Assembly (NCBI GenBank): GCA_965197545.1
Contig: CBDANJ010000006.1
Coordinates: 1-64,000 of the forward strand
Direction: 5' to 3'
From: CATOSP01 sp965197545
GTDB taxonomy: Bacteria > Chloroflexota > Dehalococcoidia > Lucifugimonadales > UBA3495
DNA length: 64,000 nucleotides
Positions 26,444 through 34,952 of this stretch are shown here, piece by piece. The position numbers and the translations under genes are program-made. Under the pieces are notes generated by a model that saw only the letters and a program-made list of their open reading frames with translations, ran no database searches and was not told where the DNA came from. The number at the start of each line of letters is the position of its first letter. The stretch's first letter is position 1.

Positions 26444-26593
26444 GCATGGTCCAACGAGCCATGACCCACGGAACCTGTCCTCTGCGCTGGCGTTAAATCT
26501 CAGTCTCGGATTATGAGTATCGAACGCTCGAATCAGCGCACCTGGCAACGGGGTGAAAGTAGCGAGAAAAGGTCAGTTTGAGGGGAAAGACAC

Positions 26594-26622
26594 TTGCCAG
26601 GTTGTGAAAAATAGTGCATACT
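26594..26622 (+). promoter_or_regulatory. Probable promoter of the 5S rRNA gene
   Basis: TTGCCA (26594-26599) and CATACT (26617-26622), 17 bp apart, with TG just before the -10. The 5S sequence begins about 16 bases later. Confidence 0.5.
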
Positions 26623-26637
26623 CTGGCAATCGGAGTA

Positions 26638-26759
26638 CTTCCTGGTGGTTTGAGCGAGGTGGCCCCACCCGTTCCCATCTCGAACACGGAAGTGAAACGC
26701 CCCAGCGCCGACGATACTGCTCTGGCGACGGAGTGGGAAAATAGGTCACCGCCGGGAAG
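26638..26759 (+). rRNA. rrf: 5S ribosomal RNA, unlinked to 16S or 23S
   Basis: The sequence contains the conserved 5S core: CCACCCGTTCCCATCTCGAAC, the GGAAGTGAAACGCCCCAGCG segment, GATACTGC and GGGAAAATAGGTC. The ends pair as helix I (CCTGGTGG at 26641-26648 with CCGCCGGG at 26749-26756, extended by three more pairs). It lies between rsmG and clpC with no 16S or 23S gene within reach on either side. Confidence 0.93.
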
Positions 26760-26904
26760 TACATCCAGCCCCAGACGATTCTCATCGTCCCACATTTCGT
26801 CACCCAAGCCTAGTTCCGGGGACGTCCCTGAGTTTGGGGCATTGGGTCCCGCGAACCGTGGACCAAAAGCCACGAGATTCGCAATCTGGACGCAACCGGG
26901 CACC

Positions 26905-26933
26905 TTTACACTTAGTTTCCCTGAACCTATAAT
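26905..26933 (+). promoter_or_regulatory. Sigma70-type promoter of clpC
   Basis: TTTACA (26905-26910) and a consensus TATAAT (26928-26933) with 17-bp spacing, about 70 bp before the clpC start. No CIRCE or CtsR-like repeat is obvious next to it. Confidence 0.75.
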
Positions 26934-27005
26934 TGGCCGATAAGGCCATTGTCCGTCCTTATTGTCAAGTAAGGGCCCATCACGTCCACCATCAGGAGCG
27001 GAATT

Positions 27006-29474
27006 ATGGGTAGCAGATTCGAGAAGTTTTCCGAACGGGCCCGCAGAGTTTTATCACTTGCCCAGGAAGAGGCCCAGCGCTTCAATCACAACTACATCGG
27101 CACAGAGCACATCCTCCTTGGCCTTGTCCGAGAAACGGAGGGCGTGGCCGCAAGAGTCCTCTCCAGCCTGGCTGTAGACCTGAGTAAGGTCCGCTCCGCA
27201 GTCGAGTTTATTATTGGCCGAGGCGAGAAGCCGGCCCAGGGTGAGATCGGGCTCACCCCTCGAGCTAAGAAGGTGGTGGAACTGGCCGTCGACGAGGCGC
27301 GCCGGATGAACCACACTTATATCGGGACCGAACACCTTCTCATCGGCCTGCTCCGTGAAGGTGAGGGCGTCGCCGCGGGCGTCTTGGAAAGCCTGGGTGT
27401 TACCCTGGATAAAGTCCGGGCCGAGACCCACCGGATTCTCAGCCACAACCAGGGCACTGGTAGCCAGGGTTCCCGCACCACCACCCGTACCCCCACCCTG
27501 GACCAACTCGGTGTCGACCTCACGGTAGCCGCCCGCTCGGACAAGCTAGACCCGGTCATCGGTCGCGAGCAGGAGATACAACGGGTCGTCCAGATACTCA
27601 GCCGCCGCACCAAGAACAACCCCGTGCTGGTCGGCGAACCCGGAGTAGGTAAGACCGCCATCGTCGAAGCTCTTGCACAGCGCATCGGCGGCGGAGAGGT
27701 GCCCGACACGCTACAGGGGAAACGGCTGGTTACCCTTGACATGGGAGCTCTAGTGGCCGGCACCAAGTACCGGGGAGAATTCGAGGAACGGCTCAAGAAA
27801 GTCATCGAAGAGATCAAGAGCTCAGGCAACTGCGTGCTCTTTATCGACGAGATTCACACCATCGTTGGGGCTGGAGCCGCCGAAGGCGCGGTGGACGCCT
27901 CCAACATCCTAAAGCCATCTTTGGCCAGGGGTGAACTCCAGTGCATCGGAGCGACGACGCTGGACGACTACCGCAAGTACGTGGAGAGAGACCCCGCCTT
28001 GGAACGTCGGCTACAGCCGGTACGCGTGGAAGAGCCCTCTGGCGACGAGACGGTCGACATCCTCAAGGGCGTCAGAAGCCGCTATGAGGACCACCACAAC
28101 GTAGATATCACCGACGAAGCCCTCAATACCGCCGCCTCCCTCGCGGCACGCTTCATCTCCGACCGTTTCCTCCCGGACAAGGCCATCGACCTGATCGACG
28201 AAGCAGGTTCACGTGTGCGCCTGCGGGGTAGCGTCACACCGACAGCAGTCAAAGACGCGATGCAAGTCCTCGAGCAGGTCCGCAAGGAAAAGGACGAAGC
28301 CATCGCCTCCCAGCAGTACGAGGCCGCAGCCGAGCTACGGGACCGCGAACTGAGGCAGAGCGAAGACCTGGACACCCTGGAGAAGGACTGGCAGGAAGGC
28401 AAGGGCAAAGAACGCCCGGTAGTCACTGAAGACGATATCGCCGAAGTGGTCAGCATGTGGACCGGGATCCCGGTGACCCGTCTGGCCTCGGAAGAGACCG
28501 AGCGCCTGCTGCGCATGGAGCAGGAGCTCCACAAGCGCATCATCGGCCAGGATGAAGCCATCGTCAGCGTTGCCAAATCGGTGCGCCGCGCCAGGGCCGG
28601 CCTGAAGGACCCCCGGCGCCCCATCGGAGTGTTCATGTTCCTTGGACCCACCGGCGTGGGTAAAACCGAACTTGTTCGGGCCCTAGCCGAGTTCATGTTC
28701 GGCAACGAAGACGCTATGATTCGGCTGGACATGTCCGAGTTCCAGGAACGGCATACCGTCGCCCGGCTGATCGGAGCGCCTCCGGGGTACGTGGGCTACG
28801 ATGAAGGCGGGCAGTTGACCGAGGGTGTGCGCCGCAAGAACTATTGCGCTGTGCTCTTCGACGAAATCGAGAAGGCCCACCCCGAAGTGTTCAACATTCT
28901 GCTCCAGATCTTTGACGCCGGTACGCTGACAGACGCCAGGGGCCGGAAGGTGGACTTCCGCAACTCCATACTGGTGATGACCAGCAACCTCGGTTCCGAC
29001 CTCATCAAGCGAGAGACCACCCTGGGTTTCAGCATTAAGTCAGATGAAGCCCAGACCCGGGATAGCTCCTACGAGCGGATGAAGGAAAAGGTTATGGACG
29101 AGGTGAAGCGCTTCTTCCGACCCGAGTTCCTCAACCGCATCGATGCTACCGTGGTCTTCCACCAGCTAGACGAGTCCGAGATTCTGGCGATCGTCGACTT
29201 GATGATCGACATGGTCAGGAAAGAACTGGCTGAAAAGAAGATCGATCTGGAACTCACCGACAGGGCCCGGCAATGGCTCGGCGAGAAGGGCTTCGACCCG
29301 GTATTGGGCGCCCGGCCGCTGCGCCGGTTGATCCAGAATGAAGTAGAAGACTCCCTGTCCGACGAGGTGCTCGGTGGCACCCTCGAAGCTGGAGACACCG
29401 CGGTAATCGATGTGGAAGACGACAAGATCGTCGTCCGCAACAAAGTGCCTGAGGCAGAGCCAACCCCGGTCTAA
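27006..29474 (+). CDS. clpC: ATP-dependent Clp protease ATPase subunit ClpC
   Basis: 822-aa Hsp100 unfoldase that feeds ClpP. Order: two Clp-N repeats (residues 1-150, ARRVLSLAQEEAQ and ARRMNHTYIGTEH), first AAA+ domain with GEPGVGKT at 210-217, UVR-like middle region at about 423-458 (KDEAIASQQYEAAAELRDRE) that marks ClpC rather than ClpA/B, second AAA+ domain with GPTGVGKTE from 547, and the ClpP-contact type VGF-like region plus D2-small domain. ATG 27006 follows AGGAG. clpP is not adjacent. mcsA/mcsB/ctsR, the Bacillus partners, are also absent here. Confidence 0.97.
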   Translation: MGSRFEKFSERARRVLSLAQEEAQRFNHNYIGTEHILLGLVRETEGVAARVLSSLAVDLSKVRSAVEFIIGRGEKPAQGEIGLTPRAKKVVELAVDEARRMNHTYIGTEHLLIGLLREGEGVAAGVLESLGVTLDKVRAETHRILSHNQGTGSQGSRTTTRTPTLDQLGVDLTVAARSDKLDPVIGREQEIQRVVQILSRRTKNNPVLVGEPGVGKTAIVEALAQRIGGGEVPDTLQGKRLVTLDMGALVAGTKYRGEFEERLKKVIEEIKSSGNCVLFIDEIHTIVGAGAAEGAVDASNILKPSLARGELQCIGATTLDDYRKYVERDPALERRLQPVRVEEPSGDETVDILKGVRSRYEDHHNVDITDEALNTAASLAARFISDRFLPDKAIDLIDEAGSRVRLRGSVTPTAVKDAMQVLEQVRKEKDEAIASQQYEAAAELRDRELRQSEDLDTLEKDWQEGKGKERPVVTEDDIAEVVSMWTGIPVTRLASEETERLLRMEQELHKRIIGQDEAIVSVAKSVRRARAGLKDPRRPIGVFMFLGPTGVGKTELVRALAEFMFGNEDAMIRLDMSEFQERHTVARLIGAPPGYVGYDEGGQLTEGVRRKNYCAVLFDEIEKAHPEVFNILLQIFDAGTLTDARGRKVDFRNSILVMTSNLGSDLIKRETTLGFSIKSDEAQTRDSSYERMKEKVMDEVKRFFRPEFLNRIDATVVFHQLDESEILAIVDLMIDMVRKELAEKKIDLELTDRARQWLGEKGFDPVLGARPLRRLIQNEVEDSLSDEVLGGTLEAGDTAVIDVEDDKIVVRNKVPEAEPTPV

Positions 29475-29508
29475 CCTCCAGCGCGCACCACGGTTTATAG
29501 CTACTGAC

Positions 29509-29536
29509 AGAGGACCCCGCTGAGCCGGGGTCCTCT
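29509..29536 (+). terminator. Terminator-like hairpin after clpC
   Basis: AGAGGACCCCG (29509-29519) pairs perfectly with CGGGGTCCTCT (29526-29536), six-base loop. The U tract is poor (GCTGTTAT), so termination may be partial and let radA be read. Confidence 0.7.
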
Positions 29537-29572
29537 GCTGTTATAATGGGCCCAAACCTCCAGGAGGCCCAG

Positions 29573-31033
29573 TTGAGCCCCTCTAACCGCTCCAGGGAAC
29601 ACGCACGTTCCGTCTTCTATTGCCAGGACTGCGGTCATGAGAGCCCACGGTGGATGGGCTTCTGCCCATCACCTTCCTGCGGTTCGCCGAGGCCCCTGGT
29701 GGAGGCGACTGCAGCCCGGACTGCACCCTCAGCCCGCACGGGCTGGCAAGACTCCGTTACCGAGCCGGTACAGGAACTCTCCCGTCTTGACGCGAACAGC
29801 CAGCCAAGGGTCCAGCTACCCAGCCAGGAGTTGAACCGTGTCCTGGGCGGCGGGATAGTGCCGGGCTCCGTCGTATTGTTGGCGGGAGAGCCAGGCATAG
29901 GCAAATCCACGCTATTGCTCCAAATCGCCCAGTTCATCTCCAGCCGCGGTCAACAGGTGCTCTACGTCAGCGGCGAAGAATCTCCGCAGCAGATCAAGTT
30001 GCGTGCCCAACGCTTGGAGTTTCCCGGAGACCAGGTCTTCCTCCTAGCCGAGACCGACGTTGACATCGTGGTGCAGAAGTTAGAGGAGATGCGGCCCGGA
30101 CTCGCCATCGTGGACTCCATACAGACCCTCTACAGCCGCGACATTCCTTCGGGTCCGGGGAGCGTGGTCCAGATCAGAGAATCTGGGTTGAGGCTGATGC
30201 GCTGGGCCAAAGCCCGGAACGTCCCTGTCCTGGTCGCGGGTCATGTCACCAAGGACGGCAGCGCCGCCGGGCCCAGGGTCCTTGAGCACATGGTGGACGT
30301 CGTAACCTACCTCGAAGCCCAGGAATCGGGGGCCATTCGCACACTCCATAGCGCGAAGAACCGGTTCGGCTCCACTGACGAGGTGGGAGTGTTCGAGATG
30401 ACGGCCCAGGGTCTGGTCGAGGTCCCGGACCCGTCCAGCGCTCTTCTGGCACAAAGATACGAAAGGGCTGTCGGGGCCGCGCTGGCCCCCGTGGTGGAGG
30501 GTAGCCGCCCGCTAATACTGGAGATTCAAGCGTTGACGTCTCCGTCGCCACTGCCGGTCCCCCGCCGGGTGGCCAACGGTATAGACCACAACCGGCTTCT
30601 GATGCTTGCGGCGGTGGCCAGCCGCCGGGCGTCGTTGGACCTCTCGGGACAGGACATCATCGTGAACGTGGCGGGCGGGCTGCGGATACATGAACCGGCA
30701 GTGGACCTTGCACTGGTGCTGGCGATTGCGTCCAGCCTCTACAACAAGCCCTTGGACCCAAGGCTGGTGGCTTTCGGAGAGGTGGGGTTGAGCGGGGAAC
30801 TTCGTTCGGCGCCGCAAGCGCAACGGCGCGTGTTGGAAGCCAGCAGGTTGGGGATGGAACGCTGCATTTTGCCCGAAACCACCCGAGAAGATGGCCTGGG
30901 AATTGACGGGATGCGTCTGGAGTACATGCAGACAGTGCGGCACGCGGTAAGGGCGGCGCTCGGCAGCCGCGAACCAGACCAGGATAGAGTCGAGAGTCGC
31001 CCGCTGCCCGCGGACGACGGAAACGCCGCCTAG
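29573..31033 (+). CDS. radA: DNA repair protein RadA
   Basis: 486-aa RecA-like branch-migration helicase. Zinc finger Cys17, Cys20, Cys31, Cys36 (YCQDCG and FCPSPSCGSP), Walker A in AGEPGIGKSTLL, the RadA-specific KNRFGSTDEVG, and a C-terminal Lon-like domain (VNVAGGLRIHEPAVDLAL). I place the start at TTG 29573, five bases after AGGAGG (29562-29567); the ATG at 29546 lies inside a TATAAT and has no ribosome-binding site. It ends four bases into the convergent moaE stop. Confidence 0.95.
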   Translation: MSPSNRSREHARSVFYCQDCGHESPRWMGFCPSPSCGSPRPLVEATAARTAPSARTGWQDSVTEPVQELSRLDANSQPRVQLPSQELNRVLGGGIVPGSVVLLAGEPGIGKSTLLLQIAQFISSRGQQVLYVSGEESPQQIKLRAQRLEFPGDQVFLLAETDVDIVVQKLEEMRPGLAIVDSIQTLYSRDIPSGPGSVVQIRESGLRLMRWAKARNVPVLVAGHVTKDGSAAGPRVLEHMVDVVTYLEAQESGAIRTLHSAKNRFGSTDEVGVFEMTAQGLVEVPDPSSALLAQRYERAVGAALAPVVEGSRPLILEIQALTSPSPLPVPRRVANGIDHNRLLMLAAVASRRASLDLSGQDIIVNVAGGLRIHEPAVDLALVLAIASSLYNKPLDPRLVAFGEVGLSGELRSAPQAQRRVLEASRLGMERCILPETTREDGLGIDGMRLEYMQTVRHAVRAALGSREPDQDRVESRPLPADDGNAA

Positions 31034-31494
31034 CAGCCCCCCGTTGTGTCGGCTACTCCAGCGTGTTCGTGGTCAAACTCGTGATCTTCACATGCAACCC
31101 ACCTGGAACCGTCCTCGTAGACCTCTTTCTTCCAGATGGGGACCGTTTCCTTGAGCCGGTCTACGGCCTGGTGGCATGCGTAAAACGCTTCCTTCCGGTG
31201 GGGCGACGCTACGGCCACAACCAGGCTAATTTCTCCGATATCCACACGCCCGATGCGATGGGAAATCGCGACGTCTTCGATGCCAAACTCGGCAATCAAC
31301 TGCTGGCGGACCTTTTCAAGTTCCTTGATGGCCATCTCGTCGAAAGCTTCATATTCGAGGGTGACCACGCGCTTACCTTCGAAATTGTCCCGTGTCGTTC
31401 CCAGAAAGGTTACGACCGCGCCGTTGGAGTTCCGGCGCACCTTCCCGGTGACTTTCTCCGGATCGAGAGGGTCGAAGGTAAGCTCAATCATCAT
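31030..31494 (-). CDS. moaE: Molybdopterin synthase catalytic subunit MoaE
   Basis: 154-aa subunit that, with thiocarboxylated MoaD, converts precursor Z (cPMP) to molybdopterin. FLGTTRDNFEGKRVVTLEYEAF, ISHRIGRVDIGEISLVVAV and the active-site lysines in VPIWKKEVYEDGSRWV are characteristic. Its ATG overlaps the moaD stop (ATGA). The cofactor would serve enzymes such as the CoxL-type protein at 8445. Confidence 0.95.
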   Translation of the reverse strand: MMIELTFDPLDPEKVTGKVRRNSNGAVVTFLGTTRDNFEGKRVVTLEYEAFDEMAIKELEKVRQQLIAEFGIEDVAISHRIGRVDIGEISLVVAVASPHRKEAFYACHQAVDRLKETVPIWKKEVYEDGSRWVACEDHEFDHEHAGVADTTGGC

Positions 31495-31739
31495 GATCCT
31501 CCGCTAACCGGCGGGATGAGACACACGTCATCACCCGGCCGGAGGACTTGCTCCGGCTCCGCATATTCAGCGTTGACGGCAACTACGATCTTCACCTCTG
31601 GCGGGGCCAGACGGGGAAACCGTAGCCTGACACTTTCAGTCAGCTCGTTGACCGAAGCGCCTTCGGAAATCTCAACTGACGCGCTGCTCATCCCCGCACG
31701 CTCCCGGTAGAGGGCAAAGAATCGGACGGTTACTTCCAT
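31491..31739 (-). CDS. moaD: MoaD/ThiS-like sulfur carrier
   Basis: 82-aa ubiquitin-like carrier. EVTVRFFALYRERAGMSS begins the fold; ALIPPVSGG-type ending is present as CLIPPVSGGS. The Gly-Gly that is adenylated and thiocarboxylated is normally C-terminal, but here one Ser follows it. The start is the ATG at 31739 (MEVTVRFF); a longer frame adds ten poor residues. Coupled to moaE. Confidence 0.9.
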   Translation of the reverse strand: MEVTVRFFALYRERAGMSSASVEISEGASVNELTESVRLRFPRLAPPEVKIVVAVNAEYAEPEQVLRPGDDVCLIPPVSGGS

Positions 31740-31777
31740 GCGCCCATTATCGCATACGGCCGGAGGCAATTATAGGA

Positions 31778-33400
31778 TCATTCGATGTTCTGGGTCATGG
31801 GCTTGAACATGCAGCCTTCGACGAAGATGTCGAAGAAATCAGGGATGGTTTCCAACTCCACATGCTCGATGCGGCGGGCCATCTCCTCCGATCTCCGCCT
31901 CAACTCGCTGGACAGTAGCATCATGGTTGCCCCTTCCAGTGAAGCGTTCCCCACTTTGGCAATCTTGTCCAGGGGAATGTTGGCGATGAACCCGATATCG
32001 ACGGCGCGCTTGACGTTCAGGTAGTTTGCGAACCCACCGGCCAGATAGAGTCTCTCTACCTGATCGAAGTGAACTCCGTAGTTTCGCAGGAGGATATATT
32101 GTCCGGCAAAGTTTGCCGACTTGGCCTGCGACAAGGCGCTGATATCTGCCCGTGAAATGGCCATCCCTTTGTCCGGCGCGAATACGAAATCCCGCGCTCC
32201 ATCCTCCAGCACCCCCAATTGGTTCATCTGGCCGCTGTCCCTCAGACCAGCCAGCAGGTCCACCAGTCCGGAACCGCAGATGCCCTGAGCATCGGACCCG
32301 CCGATGGTCTTATAACTCACGCCATTTTCCTCGACTTCCACCGACTCAATCGCGCCCTCATACCCTGGCATACCGTAGGACACCTGCCCACCTTCGAAGG
32401 CAGGACCGGCGGGGCAGGAAGCGGCGATCATGCGGTGGCGATTGCCCACGACGACTTCGGTATTCGTCCCAACGTCCACCAACATCACCACCTCCTCCGC
32501 ATTTTCCATTCCCACCGCGAGCAGGCCGGCCACCACGTCAGCCCCCACGTGACTGCCTATTAACGCTCCTCCGTACACTTGAGCGCCTGGAAATACCCGG
32601 AGCCCCAATCCCTCCGCGCTACCGTGGAGCGCGGTCGTCTCCCTCAAACCCATCTCAAGATCAGTCTCCGTGGTGGAGCGGTACGGCTTCTCTCCGATCG
32701 ATTGGACATTCAGGCCAAAGAAGATGTCCCGCATGGTCGAGTTACCGACTACGACAACCTCGTAAATCAACCTCCGGTGGAAACCAAGTTGTCGAGCCAA
32801 CTCTCCAATCTCAAAGTTGACCGCCGATAGCATCACCTGCCGCAACTCACCCGAGGAAGGACCGGCGTCGTATGAAATGCGGTGCATTACGTCGCTCCCA
32901 CCGAACCTTTGCGGGTTCTCGAAGGAGGGAGTTGCCAGTACCTCCCCGCTTTCCAGGTCGGCCAGGTTCATCGCAACCGTGGTGGTCCCTATATCGATCG
33001 CGAGGCCAAATATCCCGCCCTGGTATCGGTCGATCCGCCGGTCATTGAAGTAGACCGAGTCCCCGTCGCGGGTAACGGCGGGAGCAAGATGGTAGTCTCG
33101 GTGGACCGAGTCGGTGAGTATCCTGGGTTGACGCCGCAGCAATGCGAATTCCACCGCCGCGTCGACGTCCACGATCCCGGCCTGACATGCCAGGCGGTAG
33201 TCACCGCTCAGGAAGTGTTCGCAATCGGCAGGAGGGCTGAGAGCGTCCATACCCCGGCGGATCTCGACGATGCACTCGTGACAATCGCCGTTCCTGCCGC
33301 AGGAAGTGGGCACGCGAACCTTAAGGGCGTCGGCATAATCGAAGATGGTGCGTCCGGGGACCAGGGCAAGCTCACGTCCGGCGTGGTACAGGGGAGACAT
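31778..33400 (-). CDS. RACo-like reductive activator of corrinoid proteins (2Fe-2S plus ASKHA domain)
   Basis: 540-aa protein. The N-terminal ferredoxin-like domain has Cys34, Cys40, Cys43 and Cys72 (C-x5-C-x2-C-x28-C) for a [2Fe-2S] cluster. The long C-terminal part (from about residue 125) is the DUF4445 ASKHA ATPase seen in RACo and RamA relatives: FGLAIDIGTTTVAMNL, VVVGNSTMRDIFFG, LVDVGTNTEVVVG and YLAGGFANYLNV. Such proteins use ATP to reduce inactive Co(II) corrinoid proteins to Co(I). It is upstream-linked to a corrinoid protein and methyltransferase set on the same strand, which supports this role. Confidence 0.92.
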   Translation of the reverse strand: MSPLYHAGRELALVPGRTIFDYADALKVRVPTSCGRNGDCHECIVEIRRGMDALSPPADCEHFLSGDYRLACQAGIVDVDAAVEFALLRRQPRILTDSVHRDYHLAPAVTRDGDSVYFNDRRIDRYQGGIFGLAIDIGTTTVAMNLADLESGEVLATPSFENPQRFGGSDVMHRISYDAGPSSGELRQVMLSAVNFEIGELARQLGFHRRLIYEVVVVGNSTMRDIFFGLNVQSIGEKPYRSTTETDLEMGLRETTALHGSAEGLGLRVFPGAQVYGGALIGSHVGADVVAGLLAVGMENAEEVVMLVDVGTNTEVVVGNRHRMIAASCPAGPAFEGGQVSYGMPGYEGAIESVEVEENGVSYKTIGGSDAQGICGSGLVDLLAGLRDSGQMNQLGVLEDGARDFVFAPDKGMAISRADISALSQAKSANFAGQYILLRNYGVHFDQVERLYLAGGFANYLNVKRAVDIGFIANIPLDKIAKVGNASLEGATMMLLSSELRRRSEEMARRIEHVELETIPDFFDIFVEGCMFKPMTQNIE

Positions 33401-33488
33401 AAGAGGATTTTAGCATGGGGGCGGCGAAAGAAGGGGAGGCCAGGTTACCGATGGATGACTCATCAACAGGCGAACTCATCAAATGAGA

Positions 33489-33779
33489 TCAAAGCCGCAA
33501 AAATATGGCCACAAAACCGGCAATAATCGTGGCCCACATGCCTCCCAACAGAAGATACAGATTGTTGAATCGACTGTTCACTTCGGCGCGTAAGTTGTCA
33601 GCATCGGCCCTTGTATCGGATCGTAGGCCGTTCACATCTTCGCGTAAGGCGTTCATATCTTCGCGTAGGCCCCTTATATCTTCGCGTAGGCCCTGGATCG
33701 CACGGTTCATGTCATCGAGACGCCGGTCCACCTGCTCGTATGCGCCTTCTAAACGGCTGATCCGTTGCTCCATCGTCAT
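33489..33779 (-). CDS. Small coiled-coil protein with C-terminal membrane anchor
   Basis: 96-aa protein. Residues 5-70 form a coiled coil built in part from seven-residue units (GLREDIR, GLREDMN, ALREDVN, GLRSDTR), encoded by short 21-bp tandem repeats. Residues 74-94 (LYLLLGGMWATIIAGFVAIFL) are one membrane segment. The layout resembles XhlA-like or holin-associated proteins and is also seen in the two genes at 45410-45900. Function unknown. Confidence 0.7.
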   Translation of the reverse strand: MTMEQRISRLEGAYEQVDRRLDDMNRAIQGLREDIRGLREDMNALREDVNGLRSDTRADADNLRAEVNSRFNNLYLLLGGMWATIIAGFVAIFLRL

Positions 33780-33812
33780 ATCTACATGCTACTCCAATGG
33801 TGATCGAAATTC

Positions 33813-34055
33813 CTAGACCTGCCAAGCTGAGCGGTAGTCCAAATCGTCGGTCCCGACGCAGAGGGGGAACTCGTCACTGCCGGCCGTCTTTTTCTGGTTT
33901 CGGCATCCGAAGCCGGCTGTGCATCGGTCTTGGGCGTTGGCGTAGGGGCAACGCCGCGTGGAGATGTCGTTGGCCGTGTCGTTGATTGACCGGAAAATGG
34001 ACTCCAGCCTGGCCATGCTCTGGCGGTAACGGTCGATATCGATCTTCTGGTCCAT
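33813..34055 (-). CDS. Small cysteine-rich protein linked to corrinoid methyltransferase genes
   Basis: 80-aa protein. The N-terminal half is helical (IDIDRYRQSMARLESIFRSI). The centre carries Cys residues in RRCPYANAQDRCTAGFGCRN and a further Cys in PLCVGTDDLDYR, enough for a zinc or Fe-S site. It starts 12 bp after the corrinoid protein stop, so the two are surely co-transcribed. I do not recognise the family; a role in corrinoid protein activation or electron supply is a guess from position. Confidence 0.7.
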   Translation of the reverse strand: MDQKIDIDRYRQSMARLESIFRSINDTANDISTRRCPYANAQDRCTAGFGCRNQKKTAGSDEFPLCVGTDDLDYRSAWQV

Positions 34056-34067
34056 CGCTACAGCCGC

Positions 34068-34826
34068 TCAGGTTGTGGGTACTCTATCAGCGTCCTTGGC
34101 CTCTTCCAACAACCGCGCGGCCAACTCCACACAAGCCATGGCGTCCTTGCCATAGCCGTCAGCCCCCATGTCGTCGGCGAATTCCTGGGTAAGAGGGGCG
34201 CCGCCGACCATGATCTTGACCTGATCGCGCATCCCGAACTCTTCAAATGCTTCGATTGTCTTACCCATGTTCGGCATGGTAGTAGTCAGCAATGCCGACA
34301 TGCCCAGCAACTGGGCTCCATGCTCCATGACGGCGTCCATGAACTCCTCCGGCTTGGTGTCTACGCCCAAGTCGTGGACGGTAAACCCCGTTCCCCGGAG
34401 CATCATGATGCAGAGATTCTTGCCGATGTCGTGAAGGTCCCCCTTGACGGTCCCCATGATCACGGCGCCAAGCGGCTCGATCCCGGATGCTGACAAGATT
34501 GGCTCGACGTGGGCCATGCCGGATTTCATTGCTCGCGCCGCCACCAACACCTCCGGGACGAAGATGATGTTGTCCCGGAACTTGATCCCCACGAGGGCCA
34601 TACCCGCGATCAACCCATCGTCAAGAATAGTATTCGCCTCGAATCCAGAATCGAGGGCCTGGACGGTCAAGCGGTCCACCTCGTGATGGTCGCCCACGAT
34701 GAGATGGTATGAAATCTGCTGCATCAGGGGATCGGCGTTCTCAAACAGCCCCCTAATGTGGCCCTTCTCAGAAGGGTTACTGATGAATTCAAGCTCAGAT
34801 TCCAGACCTTCGTTAACTAACGGCAT
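34068..34826 (-). CDS. Corrinoid protein (B12-binding methyl carrier)
   Basis: 252-aa protein of the MtbC/MttC/MtaC type, carrying methyl groups on a cobamide. N-terminal helical cap (about 1-120), then the B12-binding Rossmann domain with the DxHxxG motif in GTVKGDLHDIGKNL (His as lower cobalt ligand), LGVDTKPEEF, and LGMSALLTTTMPNM (base-off SxL loop). It lies between an MtaA-like methyltransferase gene and the cysteine-rich gene, on the strand of the RACo activator. Confidence 0.95.
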   Translation of the reverse strand: MPLVNEGLESELEFISNPSEKGHIRGLFENADPLMQQISYHLIVGDHHEVDRLTVQALDSGFEANTILDDGLIAGMALVGIKFRDNIIFVPEVLVAARAMKSGMAHVEPILSASGIEPLGAVIMGTVKGDLHDIGKNLCIMMLRGTGFTVHDLGVDTKPEEFMDAVMEHGAQLLGMSALLTTTMPNMGKTIEAFEEFGMRDQVKIMVGGAPLTQEFADDMGADGYGKDAMACVELAARLLEEAKDADRVPTT

Positions 34827-34952
34827 TCAAAAAGACTCGCAATCGTGATTCCCATATTCAGGTGGGCACGTACAGTGTAGGCCACGGCCAGGTAGAAATT
34901 TTACCAGAAGCGACCCGTCTACGGTGACGTTCCCTTTGTGATGGGGGCATGG

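Noticed and set aside
33597..33710. CRISPR-like array from repeated TATCTTCGCGTAGGCC units
   Set aside because: The 21-bp periodic units are in frame in a coiled-coil gene and have no spacers.
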